Assembly (NCBI RefSeq): GCF_040183065.1
Contig: NC_091131.1
Coordinates: forward strand, 16,866,800 to 16,930,799
Source of the DNA: Periplaneta americana
Taxonomy: Eukaryota; Arthropoda; Insecta; Blattodea; Blattidae
Reading direction: 5' to 3'
Length of the DNA stretch: 64,000 nt
Shown here: positions 35,501 through 48,927 of the stretch, piece after piece
Position numbering within the stretch: the first letter of the stretch is position 1
Layout: each line of letters starts with the position of its first letter
The notes under the pieces: model-generated
The model's input: the letters and a program-made list of their open reading frames with translations, nothing else
Database searches by the model: none
What the model was told of the DNA's origin: nothing
Position numbers and translations under genes: made by a program

Positions 35501-37944
35501 CCGGCACCCAAACTCAAACTCCAAGTTCCGGGTCCCAAACTCCGGGTTCAAGGAACCAAAATCCGGGTTCCGGTCCCAAAATCCGGGTACCGGTTACAAA
35601 CTTCGGGTTCCGGTACGAAAATTCCGGATTCCAGGTCCCAATCTCCGGGTTCCGGTTCCAAACTCCGGGTTTAAACCATAGGTTCCTTGACCAAACTCCG
35701 GGTTCCTCGATCCGAAACCCCGGGTTCCGGTACCCAAACTCCGGATTCCAGGTCCCAATCTCCGGGTTCCAGTCTCAAACTCCGGGTTCCGGGCCCAAAC
35801 TCTGGGTAATTCCTAGTTCCGGTACCAAACTCCGGGTTCTGGTCCGAAACTCCGAGTTCCGGTTCCCAACTTCAGGGTCCCGGGTCCCAAACTCTGGCTT
35901 CGTCACAAACTCCGGGTTCCGGTCCAAATTTCGGGGAACGGTTCCAGACCTCAGGGTTCCGGGTCACAAATTCTGGGTTCCGTGTTACAAACTCCGGGTT
36001 CCGGTGCCCAAACGCCTTGTTCCGGTTCCCAAACACCGGGTTCCGGTCTCAAACTCCGGGTTTAAGTTACAGAACTCCGGGTTCTGCTACCCAAACTCCT
36101 GGTTCCAGGACCCAAACTCCGGGTTCCGGTACTAAAATCCGGGTTCAGGTCTCAAAATCCGGGTTTCGGTACCCTAACTCTGTTCCACGTCCCAAACTCC
36201 GGGTTCCGGTTGCAAACTCCGGTTCCAAAACCTAGGTACCTGTACCAAACTCCGGGTTCCGGTCGGAAACTCCGGGTTCCTGGTCCCAACTTCCGGCTCC
36301 CGGGTCCCAAAATTCTGGGTTCTCGTCCCGAACTCCGGGTTCCGGTCCCACGCTCCGGTTTCCGGTCCCACTCTCCGGGTTCCGCTCCCAAATTCCGGGC
36401 TACGGTTCCAAACCTCAGGGTTCCGGGTCACAAATTCTGGGATTTGGGATACGAACTCCGGGTTCCTTTTCCCAAACTACTTGTCCCGTTTCCTAAACTC
36501 CGGGTTCCGGTCTCAAACTCCGTATTCCGGAACCAACCTTTGGGTTCAAGTCCCAAAATCCTAGTACAGGTAACAAACTCCGGGTTCCGGTCAGAAACTC
36601 TAGGTTCTGCTTAACAAACATCCGGGTCCAGGGTCCCAAACTCTGGGTTCCCGTCCCAAACTCCGGGTTCCGGTACCACACTACGGTTTCCTGTCCCAAA
36701 CTGCGGTTCCCTTTCCCAAACTCCGGGTTCCGGTTGCAAACTCCGGTTCCAAAACATAGGTACCTGTACCAAACTCCGGGTTCCGGTTCCCAACTTCCGG
36801 ATCCCGGGTCCCAAACTCCGGGTTCTCGTCCCCAACTCCGGGTTCCGGTCCCACACTCCGGTTTCCGGTCCCAAACTCCGGGTTGCTGTCCAAAATTGCG
36901 GGCTACGGTTCCAAACCTGAGGGTTCCGGGTCACAAATTCTGGGCTCCGGGTTAGAAACTCCGGGTTCCGGTTCCCAAACTCCAGGTTCCAGTCCCAAAC
37001 TCTGGGTTCCGGCCCCAAACTCTGGGTTCCGGCCCCAAACTCCTAGTTCCGGTACCAAACTCCGGGTTCCGGTCCGAAACTCCGGGTTCCGGTCCGAAAC
37101 TCCGGGTTCCGGTCCCACACTCCGGTTTCCGCTCGCACACTCCGGTTTCCGGTCCCAAACTCCGGGTTCCGGTCCAAATTCCGGTCTACGGTTCCAAACC
37201 TCAGGGTTCCGGGTCACAAATTCTGGGTTCCGGGTTACATACTACGGGTTCCGGTACCCAAACCTTTTGTTCCGGTTCTCAAACTCCGGGTTCCGGTACC
37301 AAACTCCGGGTTCCGCTACCCAAACTCCGGGTTACAGGACCCAAAATTCGGGTTCCGGTCCTAAAATCCGGGTTCCGGTCTCAATCTCCGGATTTCGGTA
37401 CCCAAACTAAGGGGTTCCAGGTCCCAAACTCCGGGTTCCGGTTCCAAACTCTGGGTCCAAACCTTGTTCCTGTACCAAACTCCGGGTACCGGTCCCAAAC
37501 TCATAGTTCCGGTATAAACTCCGGGTTCCGGTCCGAAACTCTGGTTCCGGTCCGATCCTTCGGGTTCCGGTTGCCAACTTCTGGGTCCCGGGTCCCAAAC
37601 TCTACGTTGTCCTCCCGAACTCCGGGTTCCGGTACCACACTCCGGTTTCCAGTCCAAAACTCCGGGTTCCGGTCAAAATTCCGGGCTACGGTTCAAAATC
37701 TCCGGGTTCCGGGTCACAAATTCTGGGTTCCGTGTTAAAACTCCGGGTTCCGGCTCCCAAACACCTTGTTGTTTCGCAAACTCCGGGTTCCGGGTCAAAA
37801 TCTCCTGGTTCTACTACACAAACTCCGGGTTCCAGGAACCAAACTCCGACATCCGGTCCCAAAATCCGGGTTCCGGTCTCAAACTGTGGGTTTTGGTGCG
37901 CAAACTCCGGTTCCTGTATACCAAAATACGGGTACGGGATATAA
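32579..37944 (+). repeat. 20-bp CCGG-rich minisatellite, left arm (about 265 units)
   Basis: The consensus is close to CAAACTCCGGGTTCCGGTCC with period 20 bp. Units are substituted and have one- or two-base indels, so register drifts. The consensus has no stop codon in any of the six frames. Because 20 is not a multiple of 3, any frame cycles through all three phases. That explains the long open stretches, including 348 codons at 34,635-35,681, without invoking a gene. Most units have two CCGG sites. Confidence 0.95.
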
Positions 37945-39781
37945 TTCCAAATATAATCTCCAAAAAAAATTAAAAAACAAATTATCAAATAAAAATTTAA
38001 AAAAATTTAAAAAAATTTTCAAAAAAAGTTATCAAAATTTATAAAAACCAAATTAAAGATATTAAAAAACAATTAAAAAGCATTGTCAAAAAGAATTAAA
38101 AAATAATTTTCAAAAAAAGTAAAAATAAAATAATGAAATGTCCAAAAAAATAATTTTACAAAAGGAAATTTTGAAGAACTAATTTTTTGAAAAAAAAAAT
38201 CTTCAAGAAAATTTTTCAAAAAAAGTCGAAAAAATTTTCAAAGCATCGAAACAATTTTTTTTTATTAAAAAAAATGTCCAAAAATAAATAAAAACAATTT
38301 TCAAAAAAATTAAAAAAAAAATTTGGAGAAATTAAAAAAAAATTGAAGATATTTTTAAAAAAAATTTGAAATAATTTTCAAAAATTTTTTCTAAATTCCA
38401 AAAAAATTATGAAAAAATTTTTTTCATTAAATTTTTGAAAACAAATAAAAAAAAATTAACAATATAGTATCGAATAAAATATTTCTCCAATAAAAGGATT
38501 GAAAAAAAATTCTCCAAAATAATTTTTGAAAAAATTTTTGAAAAAAAAAGAACGAAAAAATAATTTTTCAAAAAAAAAATTTGAAATAATAATTATTCAC
38601 AAAAAAAAAATAAAAAAATTTTATTAACAAAAAAATATTTTTAAAAATTTTGAAAAAAATTATTTACAAAAAAATTTAAAAAAAATTTCAGAAAAAAATT
38701 TGAAATTTTTAATTTTTTTTAATTTATATTTTCAAAAAAATTATGAAATTATATTTAAAAAAAATTTAAAAATTTTTTCACGGTTTTTATTTCCAGAAAG
38801 AAATTGAAATAAAAATTCTCCAAAAAAAATTTTGTAAAAATAATTTTTTGAAAAACATTTTTTGATACAGGATTTTTTGAAAATCTTTTTTTTAATTTTT
38901 TTAAAATAATTTTTTAGGAATTTAAAAAAAAGTTTCCAAAAATATTTTAAAATTAAAAAAAAAAAATTAAAAAAAAAATTTTTTTTCAAAAATCTTTTTT
39001 TCAGAATATTTTTGGCGAAATTTTACTTCAATTTCCATTTGGAAAAAATTTTTTTGAAAATATTTTTAAAATTTTTTTGAAAATAACCAAAAAATTATTT
39101 TGAAAATATTTTTTTAATTTTTTGAAAAATTTCCTTTTTCATTTTTGTGGAATTAAAAAATAGTTCTTGAAAAACATTTCCAAAAAAATAAAAAAAAAAA
39201 CAAAAAAAATTTTCAAAATTTTTTAAATTTTTTTTGTTTGAAAATTTTTTTTGTATTCTTTTGTAAACAATTTTTTTTCAAAATATTTCGAAAAAAATTT
39301 CTTTGATAAAAAAAATTTTTCTAATTATTTTAAATAAATTTAAAAATTTTTTTTTTTGAAAAATTATTTTTTCAAAATATTTTTTTTTCAATAATTTTTT
39401 GGAATTTAAAAAATTTCTTTTTTTGAAAAATTACTTGTTGAAATATTTTTTCAAATTTTTTTTGAAATTACTTTTTCAAAAATTTTTTTGAAAAAAAAAA
39501 AATTTTGATATTTAAAAAAATTTTTTTGACAATTTTTTTTAATATTTGACATAATTTTTTTTTAATTATTTCTTCAAAATTTTTTTGAAAAATTATTTTT
39601 TGGGCATTCCATTTTTTAATTCCTTAATACTGTTATTGAAATTTTTAAAAATCTTTTTAACTTCGTTTTTATATCTTTCGATAATTTTTTTGAACATTTT
39701 TTCTTGACTTTTTTAAAAAATTTTTTGTTAGTTTTTGTTTAATAATTTATATATTTTTTAATTTTCTTGTAGAATATGTTG
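37945..39781. repeat. A/T-rich centre of the palindrome
   Basis: About 1.84 kb of almost pure A/T with no gene. The + strand is A-rich from 37,945 to about 38,700, mixed to about 39,000, then T-rich to 39,781, as expected of a decayed inverted repeat. The outer edges still match: GATATAATTCCAA at about 37,938 and its reverse complement TTGGAATTATATC near 39,779. The true symmetry point lies near 38,860 but cannot be fixed to the base, because the sequence is too simple. Confidence 0.85.
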
Positions 39782-42700
39782 GAATTATATCTGGAACCCG
39801 GAGTTTGGTATACTGGAACCGGAGGTTGGGATGAGGATCCCGGAGTTTGGGAACCGGAACCCGGAGTTTGGGACCTGGAACCCGGAGTTTGGGGACCGGA
39901 GCCCGGAGTTAGAGACCCGTAACCCGAAGAATGTAGCTGGGAACATGGATTTTAATAATCGGTACCCGGAGTTTGGGAACCGGAGCCAGGAGTTCGGTAC
40001 CGGGAATTTTTGGCCCGGTGTTTGAGACCCGAACCCGGAGTTTTAGACCAGATCCCGGAACCCGGAGTTTTATACCGGACCCCGGAGTTAGGGAACCGGA
40101 TCACGGAGTTTGGGAACCGGAACCCGGAGTTTGTAACAGAACCCAGAATTTCTGACCCGGAACCCGGAGGTTTGGAACCGTAGACCGGAATTTGGGACCG
40201 GAACCCGGAGTTTGGGACCGGAAACCGGAGTGTGGAACCGGAACCCGGAGTTTTGGGACGATAACCCAGTGTTTGGGACCCGGGTCCCGGAAGATGGGAA
40301 CCGGAACCCATAGTTTCGGAACGGAACCCGGAGTTTCGGACCGGAATCCGGAGTTTAGTACCGGAACTAGGAGTATAGGACCGGAACCCGGATTTTAGGA
40401 CCAGAACCCGGAGTTTGGATAGTGGAACCCGGACTTTGGGACCGGAACCCGGAGTTTGGGACCCGGTACCCGGAGTTTGAGACCGGAACCCTGAGTTTGG
40501 GAACCGGAACAAGAAGTTTGGGAATCGGAACTCGAAGTATGTAACCCGGAACCCAGAATTTGTGACCTTGATCCCGGAGGTTTAGAACTGTACTCCTGAA
40601 TTCGAGACCGGAACCCGGAGTTTGGGACCGGAAACCGGAGTGTGGGACCGGAACCTGGAGTTTGGGACGAGAACCCGGAGTTTGGTACCCGGGACCCGGA
40701 AGTTTGGAACCGGAACCCGGAGTTTCGGAACGGAACCGGGAGTTTGGTACCGGAACTAATAGTTTGGTACCGGTACCGAGAGTTTGGGACCCGGAACCCG
40801 GAGTTTGGTAAAGGAACATAGGGTTTGGATCAGGAGTTTGGAACCGGAACCCGGGAAATTGGGATCTGGAACCCGGAGTTTGGGTACCGGAACCTGGAGT
40901 TTGGGACCGGAACCCGGATTTTGGGACCGGAACCCGAATTTTGGGACCGGACCCCGGAGCTTGGTTCCTGGAACCCGGAGTTTGGTTCCGGGAACCCGGA
41001 GTTTGTGTAGCAGAAACCGGAGTTTGGGAACCGGAACCCGGTGTTTGAGACCGGAACCATGAGTTCGGGACCAGAACCCAGAATTTGGAACCCGGGATCT
41101 GGAACCCGAAGATTCGGACCGGAACCCGGAGTTTGGTGCCGGAACTATGACTTTGGGACCGCAACCCGGAGTTTGGTACAGGAACATAGTTTGGACCCGG
41201 AGTTTGGAACCGGAACCCGGAGTTTGGGAAAGGTAACCCGGAGTTTGGATATGGAAACCCGGAGTTTGAGACCGGAACCCGGATGTTTGGACCGTAACCC
41301 TGAGTTTTGGTCCTGGAACCCGGAGTTTGTGTAGCTGAACCCGGAGTTTGTGACCGAAACCCGGAGTTTGGGACCCGAAACCCGGAGTTCGAGAACCGGA
41401 ACAAGGAGTTTGGGAAGCGGAACCCGGAGTTTGTAAGCCGTAACCCAGAATTTGTGATCCGCAACTCTAAGGTTTGGAACCGTAGCCCGGAATTAGGGGA
41501 ACCGGAATCGGAGTTTGGGACCGGAACCTAGAGTTCGGGACGAGAACCCAGAGTTTGGGACCCAGGACCAGGAAGTTGGGGACCGTCACCCGGAGTTTCG
41601 GACCGGAACACCGAGTTTCGGACCGGCACGCCGAGTTTCGGACCGGCACGCCGAGTTTCGAACCGGAACCCGGAGTTTGGTACCGGAACTAGGAGTTTGG
41701 GACCGGAACCCAGAGTTTTGGACCCGGAACCCGAAGTTTAGTAAAGGAACCTAAGGTTTGGATCCGAAGTTTGGAACCGGAACCCGGAGATTTGGACATG
41801 GAATCCGGAGTTTGGTACCGAAACCCGGAGTTTGAGACCGGAACCCGGGTTTTAAGGCCGGAACCCGGAGTTTAGATCCTGGTACCCGGAGTTTGTGTAG
41901 CGGGACCCGGAGAATGTGACCGGAACCCGGAGTTGGGACCCGGAAGCCGGAGTTTGAGACCGGAACACGGAGTTTGGGAGGAACAAGGAGTTTGGGAACC
42001 GGAACCCGGAGTTTGGGACCCGGAAACCAGTATTTGTGACCCGGAACCCTGAGGTTTGGAACCGTAGCCCAGAATTTGGGACCGGAACCCGGAGTTTGGG
42101 AACGGAACCCGGAGGTAGGGAGCAGAAACCGGAGTTTGGGTCCGGAACCCGAGTTCTGGGCGAGAACCCAGAGTTTGGATCCCGGGACACGGAAGTTGGG
42201 ACCCGGAACCCGGAGTTTCGGATCGGGACCCGGAGTTTCAGACCGGAACCCGGAGTTTGGTACTGGAACTAGGAGTTTGGGACCGGAACCAAGTGCTTGG
42301 AACACGGAACCCGGAGTTTGGTAAAGGAACCTAGGTTTTGGACCCAGAGCGTGGACCGGAACCCGGAGTTTGGGTCCTGGAAACCGGAGTTTGAGTAGCG
42401 GAACCCGGATTTCGGACCCGTAACCCGGAGTTTGGGACCCGGAACCCGGCGTCTGAGACCGGAACCTGGAGTTTGGAAACCGGAATTTGTGACCCGGAAC
42501 CCTGAGGTTTGGAATCGTGGCCCGGAATTTGGGACCGGTACCCGGAGTTTGGGACCGGAAGACGGAGTTTGGGGCAGAAACTGGATTTTGGGACCGGAAC
42601 CCGGGTTCGGGACGAGAACCCAGAGTTTGGGACCGGGGACCCGGAAGGTGGGAGCCGGAACCCGGAGTTTCGGATCGGGACCCGGAGTTTCAGAACGGAT

Positions 42701-43628
42701 CCCGGAGTTTGGTGCCGGAACTAGGAGTTTGGGACCGGAACCAAGAGTTTGGAACCCGGAACCCGGAGCTTGGTAAAGGAACCTAGATTTTGGACCAAGA
42801 GTTTGGAACCGGAACCCGGAGTTTGGGTCCTGGAAACCGGAGTTTGAGTAGCGGTACCCGGTGTTTGGACCCGGAACCCGGAGATTGGGACCCGGAACCC
42901 GGAGTTTGGGACCCGGAACCCGGCGTTTGAGACCGGAACCTGGAGTTTGGGAACCGGAACAAGTAGTTTGGGAACCGGAACCCGGAGTTTGTAACCCGGA
43001 ACCCAGAATTTGTGACCCGGAACCCGGAGGTTTGGAACCGTAGCCCGGAATTTGGGACCGGAACCCGGAGTTTGGGACCGGAACCCGGAGTTTGGTTAGA
43101 GGAACCCGGATTTTGGGACCGTAACCCGGAGTTTGGGACCAGAACTCGGAGTTAGATACCCGGAACCCAGAGAATGTGGCCGGGAATATGGAGTTTGGGA
43201 AGCAGTACCCGGAGTTTGGAAACCGGAATTTGTGGTCCGGAGTTTGGGCACCGAAACCATGAGTTTGCGACCGGAACCCGGAGTTTTATATTGTAACCCG
43301 GAATTTGGGAACCGGAACCCGGTGTTATAGACCGGAAACCGGAGTTTGGGAACCGGAACCATGAGTTTGGGAACCGCAACCCTGAGTTTGTAACACGGAA
43401 CCCAGAATTTGGTACCCGTAAACCGGAGTTTGGGACCGGAAACCGGAGTGTGGGACGGTAACCCGGAGTTTGGGACAGGAACCTGGAGTTTTCGACCCGG
43501 AATTTGGAATGGGAACGCGGAATTTGGGACTGGAACCCAGAGTTTGGGAAAAGAACCTGGAGTTTTGGACCCCGAACCCGGTGTTTGGGAAGCGGAACAC
43601 GGAGTTTGGGACTCTAAATCAGGATTTT
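39782..43628 (-). repeat. 20-bp CCGG-rich minisatellite, right arm (about 190 units)
   Basis: Reverse complement of the left array, reading GGACCGGAACCCGGAGTTTG. It is about 1.5 kb shorter than its partner, so unit number has changed since the arms formed. Stop-free stretches, including 365 codons on the minus strand at 40,367-41,464, have the same compositional cause as in the left array. The outer end (43,565-43,628) repeats in mirror form the variant units found at 32,580-32,640. Confidence 0.95.
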
Positions 43629-45872
43629 GGATTACATACGTAATCCAATTCTGTGTGTTGATTACATAGGTAATCCAATTCTGTGAATATATTGCATATA
43701 TAATGCAATTCTGTGTGTGGATTACATAGGTAATCCAATTCTGTGTGTGGATTACATAAGTAATCCTATTGTGTCTGTATTACATAGGTAATTCAATTCT
43801 GTATGTGGATTATATACGCAACCCCATTGTGTGGATTACATAGGTAATTTTATTATGTGTGTGCATTGCATATGTAATCAAATTCTGTATGTGGATTACA
43901 TATGTAATCCAATTCTGTGTGTGGATTACATAGGTAATCCAATTCTGTGTGTGGATTACATAGGTAATCAAATTCTGTGCGTGGAATACATATGTAATCC
44001 AATTCTGTGTGTGGATTACATAGGTAATCCAATTCTGTGTGTGGATTACATAGGTAATCCAATTGTGTGTGTGGAATACTTATGTAATCCAATTCTATGT
44101 GTGGATTACATGGGTAATACAATCTGTGTGTGGATTACACAGGTAATCCAATTCTGTGTGTGTGGATTACACAGGTAATCCAATTCTGTGTGTGGATTAC
44201 ATTCGTAATCCTATTCTGTGTGTGGATTACATAGATAATCAAATTCTGTGTGGACTACATAGGTAATTCAATGCTGTATGTGTGGATCACATATGTAATT
44301 CAATTTCTCTCTGGATTGCACATGTAATACAATTCTGTGTGTTGGATTACATAAATAGTCTAATTCTATGTGTAGATTATATAGCTAATCCAATTCTTTG
44401 TCAGGATTCCATAGGTATTTCTATTCTGTGTCGATTACATTGGTAATCCAATTCCGTGTGTGGATTACATAGGTAATTCAATTTTGTGTGTGGAATGCAT
44501 ATGTAATCCAATTCTGTGTGTGGATTACAAACTATATCTGATACAATTCTGTGTGGATTAGAATGGTAACCCAATTCTGTATGTGGATTACATAGATTAT
44601 CCAATTCTGTATGTGGATTACATAGGTAATCCAATTCTGTGCGTGGAATACATATGTAATCCAATTCTGTGTATGGATTACATAGGTAATCCAATTCTGT
44701 GCGTGGATTACATAGGTAATCCAATTCTGTGTGTATGGATTACACAGGTAATCCAATTCTGTGTGTGGTTTACATTGGTAATCCCATTCTGCGTGTGGGT
44801 ATCATAGATAATCCAATTCTGTGTGTGCATTGCATATGTAATTCAATGCTGTATGTGTGGATTACATAGGTAATCCAATTCTGTGTGTGGATTACACATG
44901 TAATCCAATTCTGTGTGTGGATTACATAGGTAATCCAGTTCTGTGTGGATTACATAGGTAATCCAATTCTGTATGTGCATTGCATATGTAATTCAATGCT
45001 GTATGTGTGGATTACATATGTAATTCAATTCTATGTGTGGATTACATAGGTAATCCAATTCTGTGTGTGCACTGCATATGTAATCCAATTCTGTGTGTGG
45101 ATTACATAGGTAATCCAATTGTGTGTGGATTACATAGATAATCCAATTCTGTGTGTGCACTGCATATGTAATTTAATGCTGTATGTGTGGATTTCACAGG
45201 TAATCCAATTCTGTGTGTGGATTACATAGGTAATCCAATTGTGTGTGTGGAATACATATGTAATCCAATTCAGTGTGTGGATTACATGGGTAATCCAATT
45301 CTGTGTGTGGATTACATAGGTAATCCAATTCTGTGTGTGTGTGGATTACACAGGTAATCGAATTCTGTGTGTGGATTACATTGGCAATTCTATTCTGTGT
45401 GTGGATTACATAGATAATCAAACTCTGTGTGGACTACATAGGTAATTCAATGCTGTATGTGTGGATTACATATGTAATTCAATTTTCTCTCTGGATTGCA
45501 CATGTAATACAATTCTGTGTGTGTGGATTACATAAATAGTCTAATTCTATGTGTAGATTATATAGCTAATCCAATTCTTTGTGTGGATTCCATAGGTATT
45601 TCTATTCTGTGTCGATTATATAGGTAATCCAATTCTGTGTGTGGATTACATAGGTAATTCAATTTTGTGTGTGGATTGCATATGTAATCCAATTCTGTGT
45701 GTGGATTACATACTATATCTGATACAATTCTGTGTGGATTAGAATGGTGATCCAATTCTGTATGTGGATTACATAGGTTATCCAATTCTGTGTGTGCATT
45801 GCATAGGTATTCCAATTCTGTGTGGATTACATAGGTAATCCAATTCTGTGTGTGGATTACACAGGTAATCCT
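43629..45872 (-). repeat. 30-bp minisatellite with palindromic core, right arm (about 74 units)
   Basis: Reads as GGATTACATAGGTAATCC followed by AATTCTGTGTGT, the reverse complement of the left array. It is about 250 bp longer than its partner. Variant landmarks such as AATGCTGTATGTGTGG recur (near 44,270, 44,845, 44,997 and 45,178). The inner boundary GGATTACACAGGTAATCCTT mirrors the left array start. Confidence 0.95.
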
Positions 45873-46146
45873 TTCATTTATTTCAATTCAATTTAATTTA
45901 TATTAAATTACTTTATTTTAATTTTTTTGTTTCATTTTCATTTATTTTAAACTATTTCATTTTAATTAAATGTATTTTAATTCATTTTATTCTATTTAAT
46001 TTAATTTACTCCAATTTATTTGCAGTTTTGTTATTCTATTTTAGTTTATTTTATGTTATTTCATATATTTTATTATAATTTAATTTATTTCAATTTAATT
46101 CTTATGGATTTATTTCACTTTATTTTAAATTATTTTAATTTAATTT
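45873..46146. repeat. AT-rich simple-sequence spacer, right arm
   Basis: T-rich on the + strand, mirror of 30,237-30,585 but about 75 bp shorter. Nothing else is visible in it. Confidence 0.85.
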
Positions 46147-46149
46147 ATA

Positions 46150-46551
46150 AACTCTCTGGTATGTGCAGTGAGAACAAAGCTGATAAGTGCGGCGAATAGA
46201 GCCCCTCGAACTCTATCTGTAATGTGAGGGATAACCCTCTGCCTCCAGGCATATGGACGGTAGAGGCCGGCAAAATTTAAAAAAAAAAAATGGTCATTTT
46301 GACTTTCAAAAGCAGATTTTGCTCTGCACAAGGAAAACAAAGGGGCTCAGAGACACGCTCTTTTACTGTAGCATCCCCACATGTTTGCTAATATTCACCT
46401 ATAAAATCGAGAAAATTCGTTGGACTTTTTTGTAGACTTATTTTTTTCCCCCCACATAAAATATTTCAGTCTCTAATCTCCTGAAATAATGGCCTTATCG
46501 AGGAGCGGATGCGGTGTTGTACCTATTCCGCATTAACTTACTTCGGACAAG
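46150..46551 (-). repeat. Diverged satellite copy, inner end of the right low-copy block
   Basis: Mirror of 29,828-30,236. It keeps the subfamily markers CATATGGACGGTAGAGGCCG and AACTTACTTCGGACAAG. Confidence 0.85.
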
Positions 46552-46618
46552 GCGGATGGAAATTCGACCGGAGATTACTATATTCATCATACCTGATTAT
46601 TCGACAATTATACTCTAT

Positions 46619-47184
46619 GTTATGCTATCAGGATTCTGACACCACTATTCTAAAAAATAGAACTATTGAGGATTAAGGTGGGATTTCCTACTTGCAAATG
46701 TAGTGAAGGTATTCGCAATTTTGAAGTCTTCACTTTAGTGATTGAAGTCAAATTCATAGCAATATCATTTATTAAAGTTGTAAAATAACTAATGTGATTC
46801 TACTTACAAAATATAATTGGTCTCTGCCAATGGCGTCTGCCATTGGGCGGCGAGAACTCTTCTCCTGATTCCATCGAATTAAAGTCCAAGTTTCTTCCTT
46901 AGGGGAGGATAAAGCCTTCTTGTCGAATTGATGACATCTTGCTAGTAACGGTTCAATTACTTAACTGTCTCACCGACTGACTATTGACTGTCGAATGTCA
47001 AGAGGCATCTGGTCTCTATGTCCAACTTTGGTTGCAACCAAAACACGGTTCTATTACTTAAGGCTTATTTCGTGACCTAGTTTATGATTTATCATTTATA
47101 GGGTTGTTAATGGCATATTATTTGTAGGTTTGTTCATGGTTTGGTCATGGCATTGGGTGAAGAGTTTCCGCCTGAATTGTAACA
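46619..47184 (-). mobile_element. Possible LTR-retrotransposon relic, right arm
   Basis: Mirror of 29,199-29,762, with TTCTGACACCA as the reverse complement of the primer-binding-like motif. One end has changed (TTGTAACA here against TGTTATAA there), so the short inverted ends are no longer perfect. The same weak support applies. Confidence 0.18.
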
Positions 47185-48927
47185 AAAAAAATGATATTAT
47201 GGAGACACTAGTGGCTTGTGCAGCAAATGCTGCATACTAAGTTCATTAGACGTTGAAATAAAAATTTTCCAGATTTGTTTTCAATGAAGAATACCAGCCA
47301 TTTTGAAAGTTATTTGCTTCCATAATAATGAAACATACTCCTTCTGAATGGTTTTTTTTATCCAAATACTTTTTTTTAATCTATACACTTTCAGTTTTTG
47401 AGTTTCAACTCGAAAATGCAAGTAACAATGTCAGGATGATCAGTGGGTTTTTATGTGGGGGTAAAGAAATAGCTATTTCATGTTATTGTGGATTTTAAGT
47501 GAAAGTTAAAAAAAGTCAGGTTTGCTATGCTTTCGAACAATTGGTATGGCTGCTGCATGTAGAGCTTGAAATGTAGAGGGCAAAATCATTTTATCTTGCT
47601 AAGAGATCTTGCAGAAATTATCGGGAAATTATAAAATTTTGTAGATCTCTTATTTTATCACTAAGTAATACCTTTTGCTCTTTCCTTAGGCACTGTAATT
47701 TTTACGCTCTCTAGAGTCAATACTGAAGAGAATGACGCATATAAATATCTACATCACACCGCCATTAAGTATATGAAAAAGATCCAACCCCACTTGATTA
47801 TTAAGTATAACAATATTTGATTTTTTATAAGAATATTATCTTAATTAAGATTTGTAGTTTTATATATATTATTTAATAGCCGCCACTAAGTAAATTATAG
47901 AAATGAAGGTCTAATTTAAGATATTCTCTACATCTACTTATGTAACCCCAAAACATTTCACTTTCATATCAATAATATAGCATTAATATGTATAATTAAT
48001 GAAAAAGTCACATCATGGCATCAACTCAAGCTTCGTGACTATACATAATCACTAGATTGTGGTATTACACTGGATTACAATCCACTATCGGCTTTTCGCT
48101 ATCTTTACTCATCATACATATTCAAAAGGGCTTCAGCGATTTGCTGCTCTCTGTTCCATCTGCTGGCGTCGCACACTATTTGCATGGGACAAAACTCGTA
48201 GGCACATCCTGCGGTGTGTCCAGGACGGCGAGTGGGGCCATGTCTAGCGGTGCCAGACCTCACTGTTCGGTGCAAGTGGATGCAGTACCAGGGGGCACCT
48301 AGCAGCTGACGGGTCTCCTCTTGGTCCTGGACATTTCTGGTGTCTCTGTAAAATGCATAATACTCTTAGAATGTTGAAAGATACAATCAAAAGTATATTC
48401 CATCCGCTTAAACTTTATTGTCATAAAATACAAAGTATACGGGCATAGTCAAACATTTATATTCAAATATACTGTACATTTTAAAAAATTTCAACATTAT
48501 ACAAACATTCTTTTGTTAAAATAGACTTAAATATATCCTGTTTCTACATTCCATAATAAACTTATAACACCACTCACGTAATGCTATAGTCACTATTTTG
48601 AAGGTTATTCATAACACATTGCATCTCCATCATCTATTCCTTCAACACCTCTTTACGAAATACTAATCCTAATGACGTCAACATTTTATACTGTGAGCCT
48701 CCTATTAACACTTGTAACGTGATGGATACTGAAAATCATTGACAATGAAATTAGCTTTTATGCAGTTTACAGTATGTCTCCTCTTATTGTTAAGAATTAT
48801 TTTTCCTCTATTCCTTTATACATATTACACATACTCGTATCTATACTGCAATTAAGATGTTTAATACACTTCATGAAATTAACTTGTATTATTTAACTAA
48901 ACCACTCACTCTTGCCTTCTACTCACA

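Noticed and set aside
34635..35681. 348-codon open reading frame in the 20-bp minisatellite
   Set aside because: The 20-bp consensus has no stop codon in any frame, so long open stretches are expected on both strands. The predicted protein is a low-complexity cycle that shifts with every indel.
38741..38989. 82-codon Lys/Phe-rich ORF in the central A/T spacer
   Set aside because: It consists of runs of A and T, which encode Lys, Asn, Phe and Ile by composition. No start context or homology is visible.
40367..41464. 365-codon minus-strand open reading frame in the right minisatellite
   Set aside because: Same compositional cause as in the left array. Overlapping open frames exist on the opposite strand and in other phases, and no domain is recognisable.
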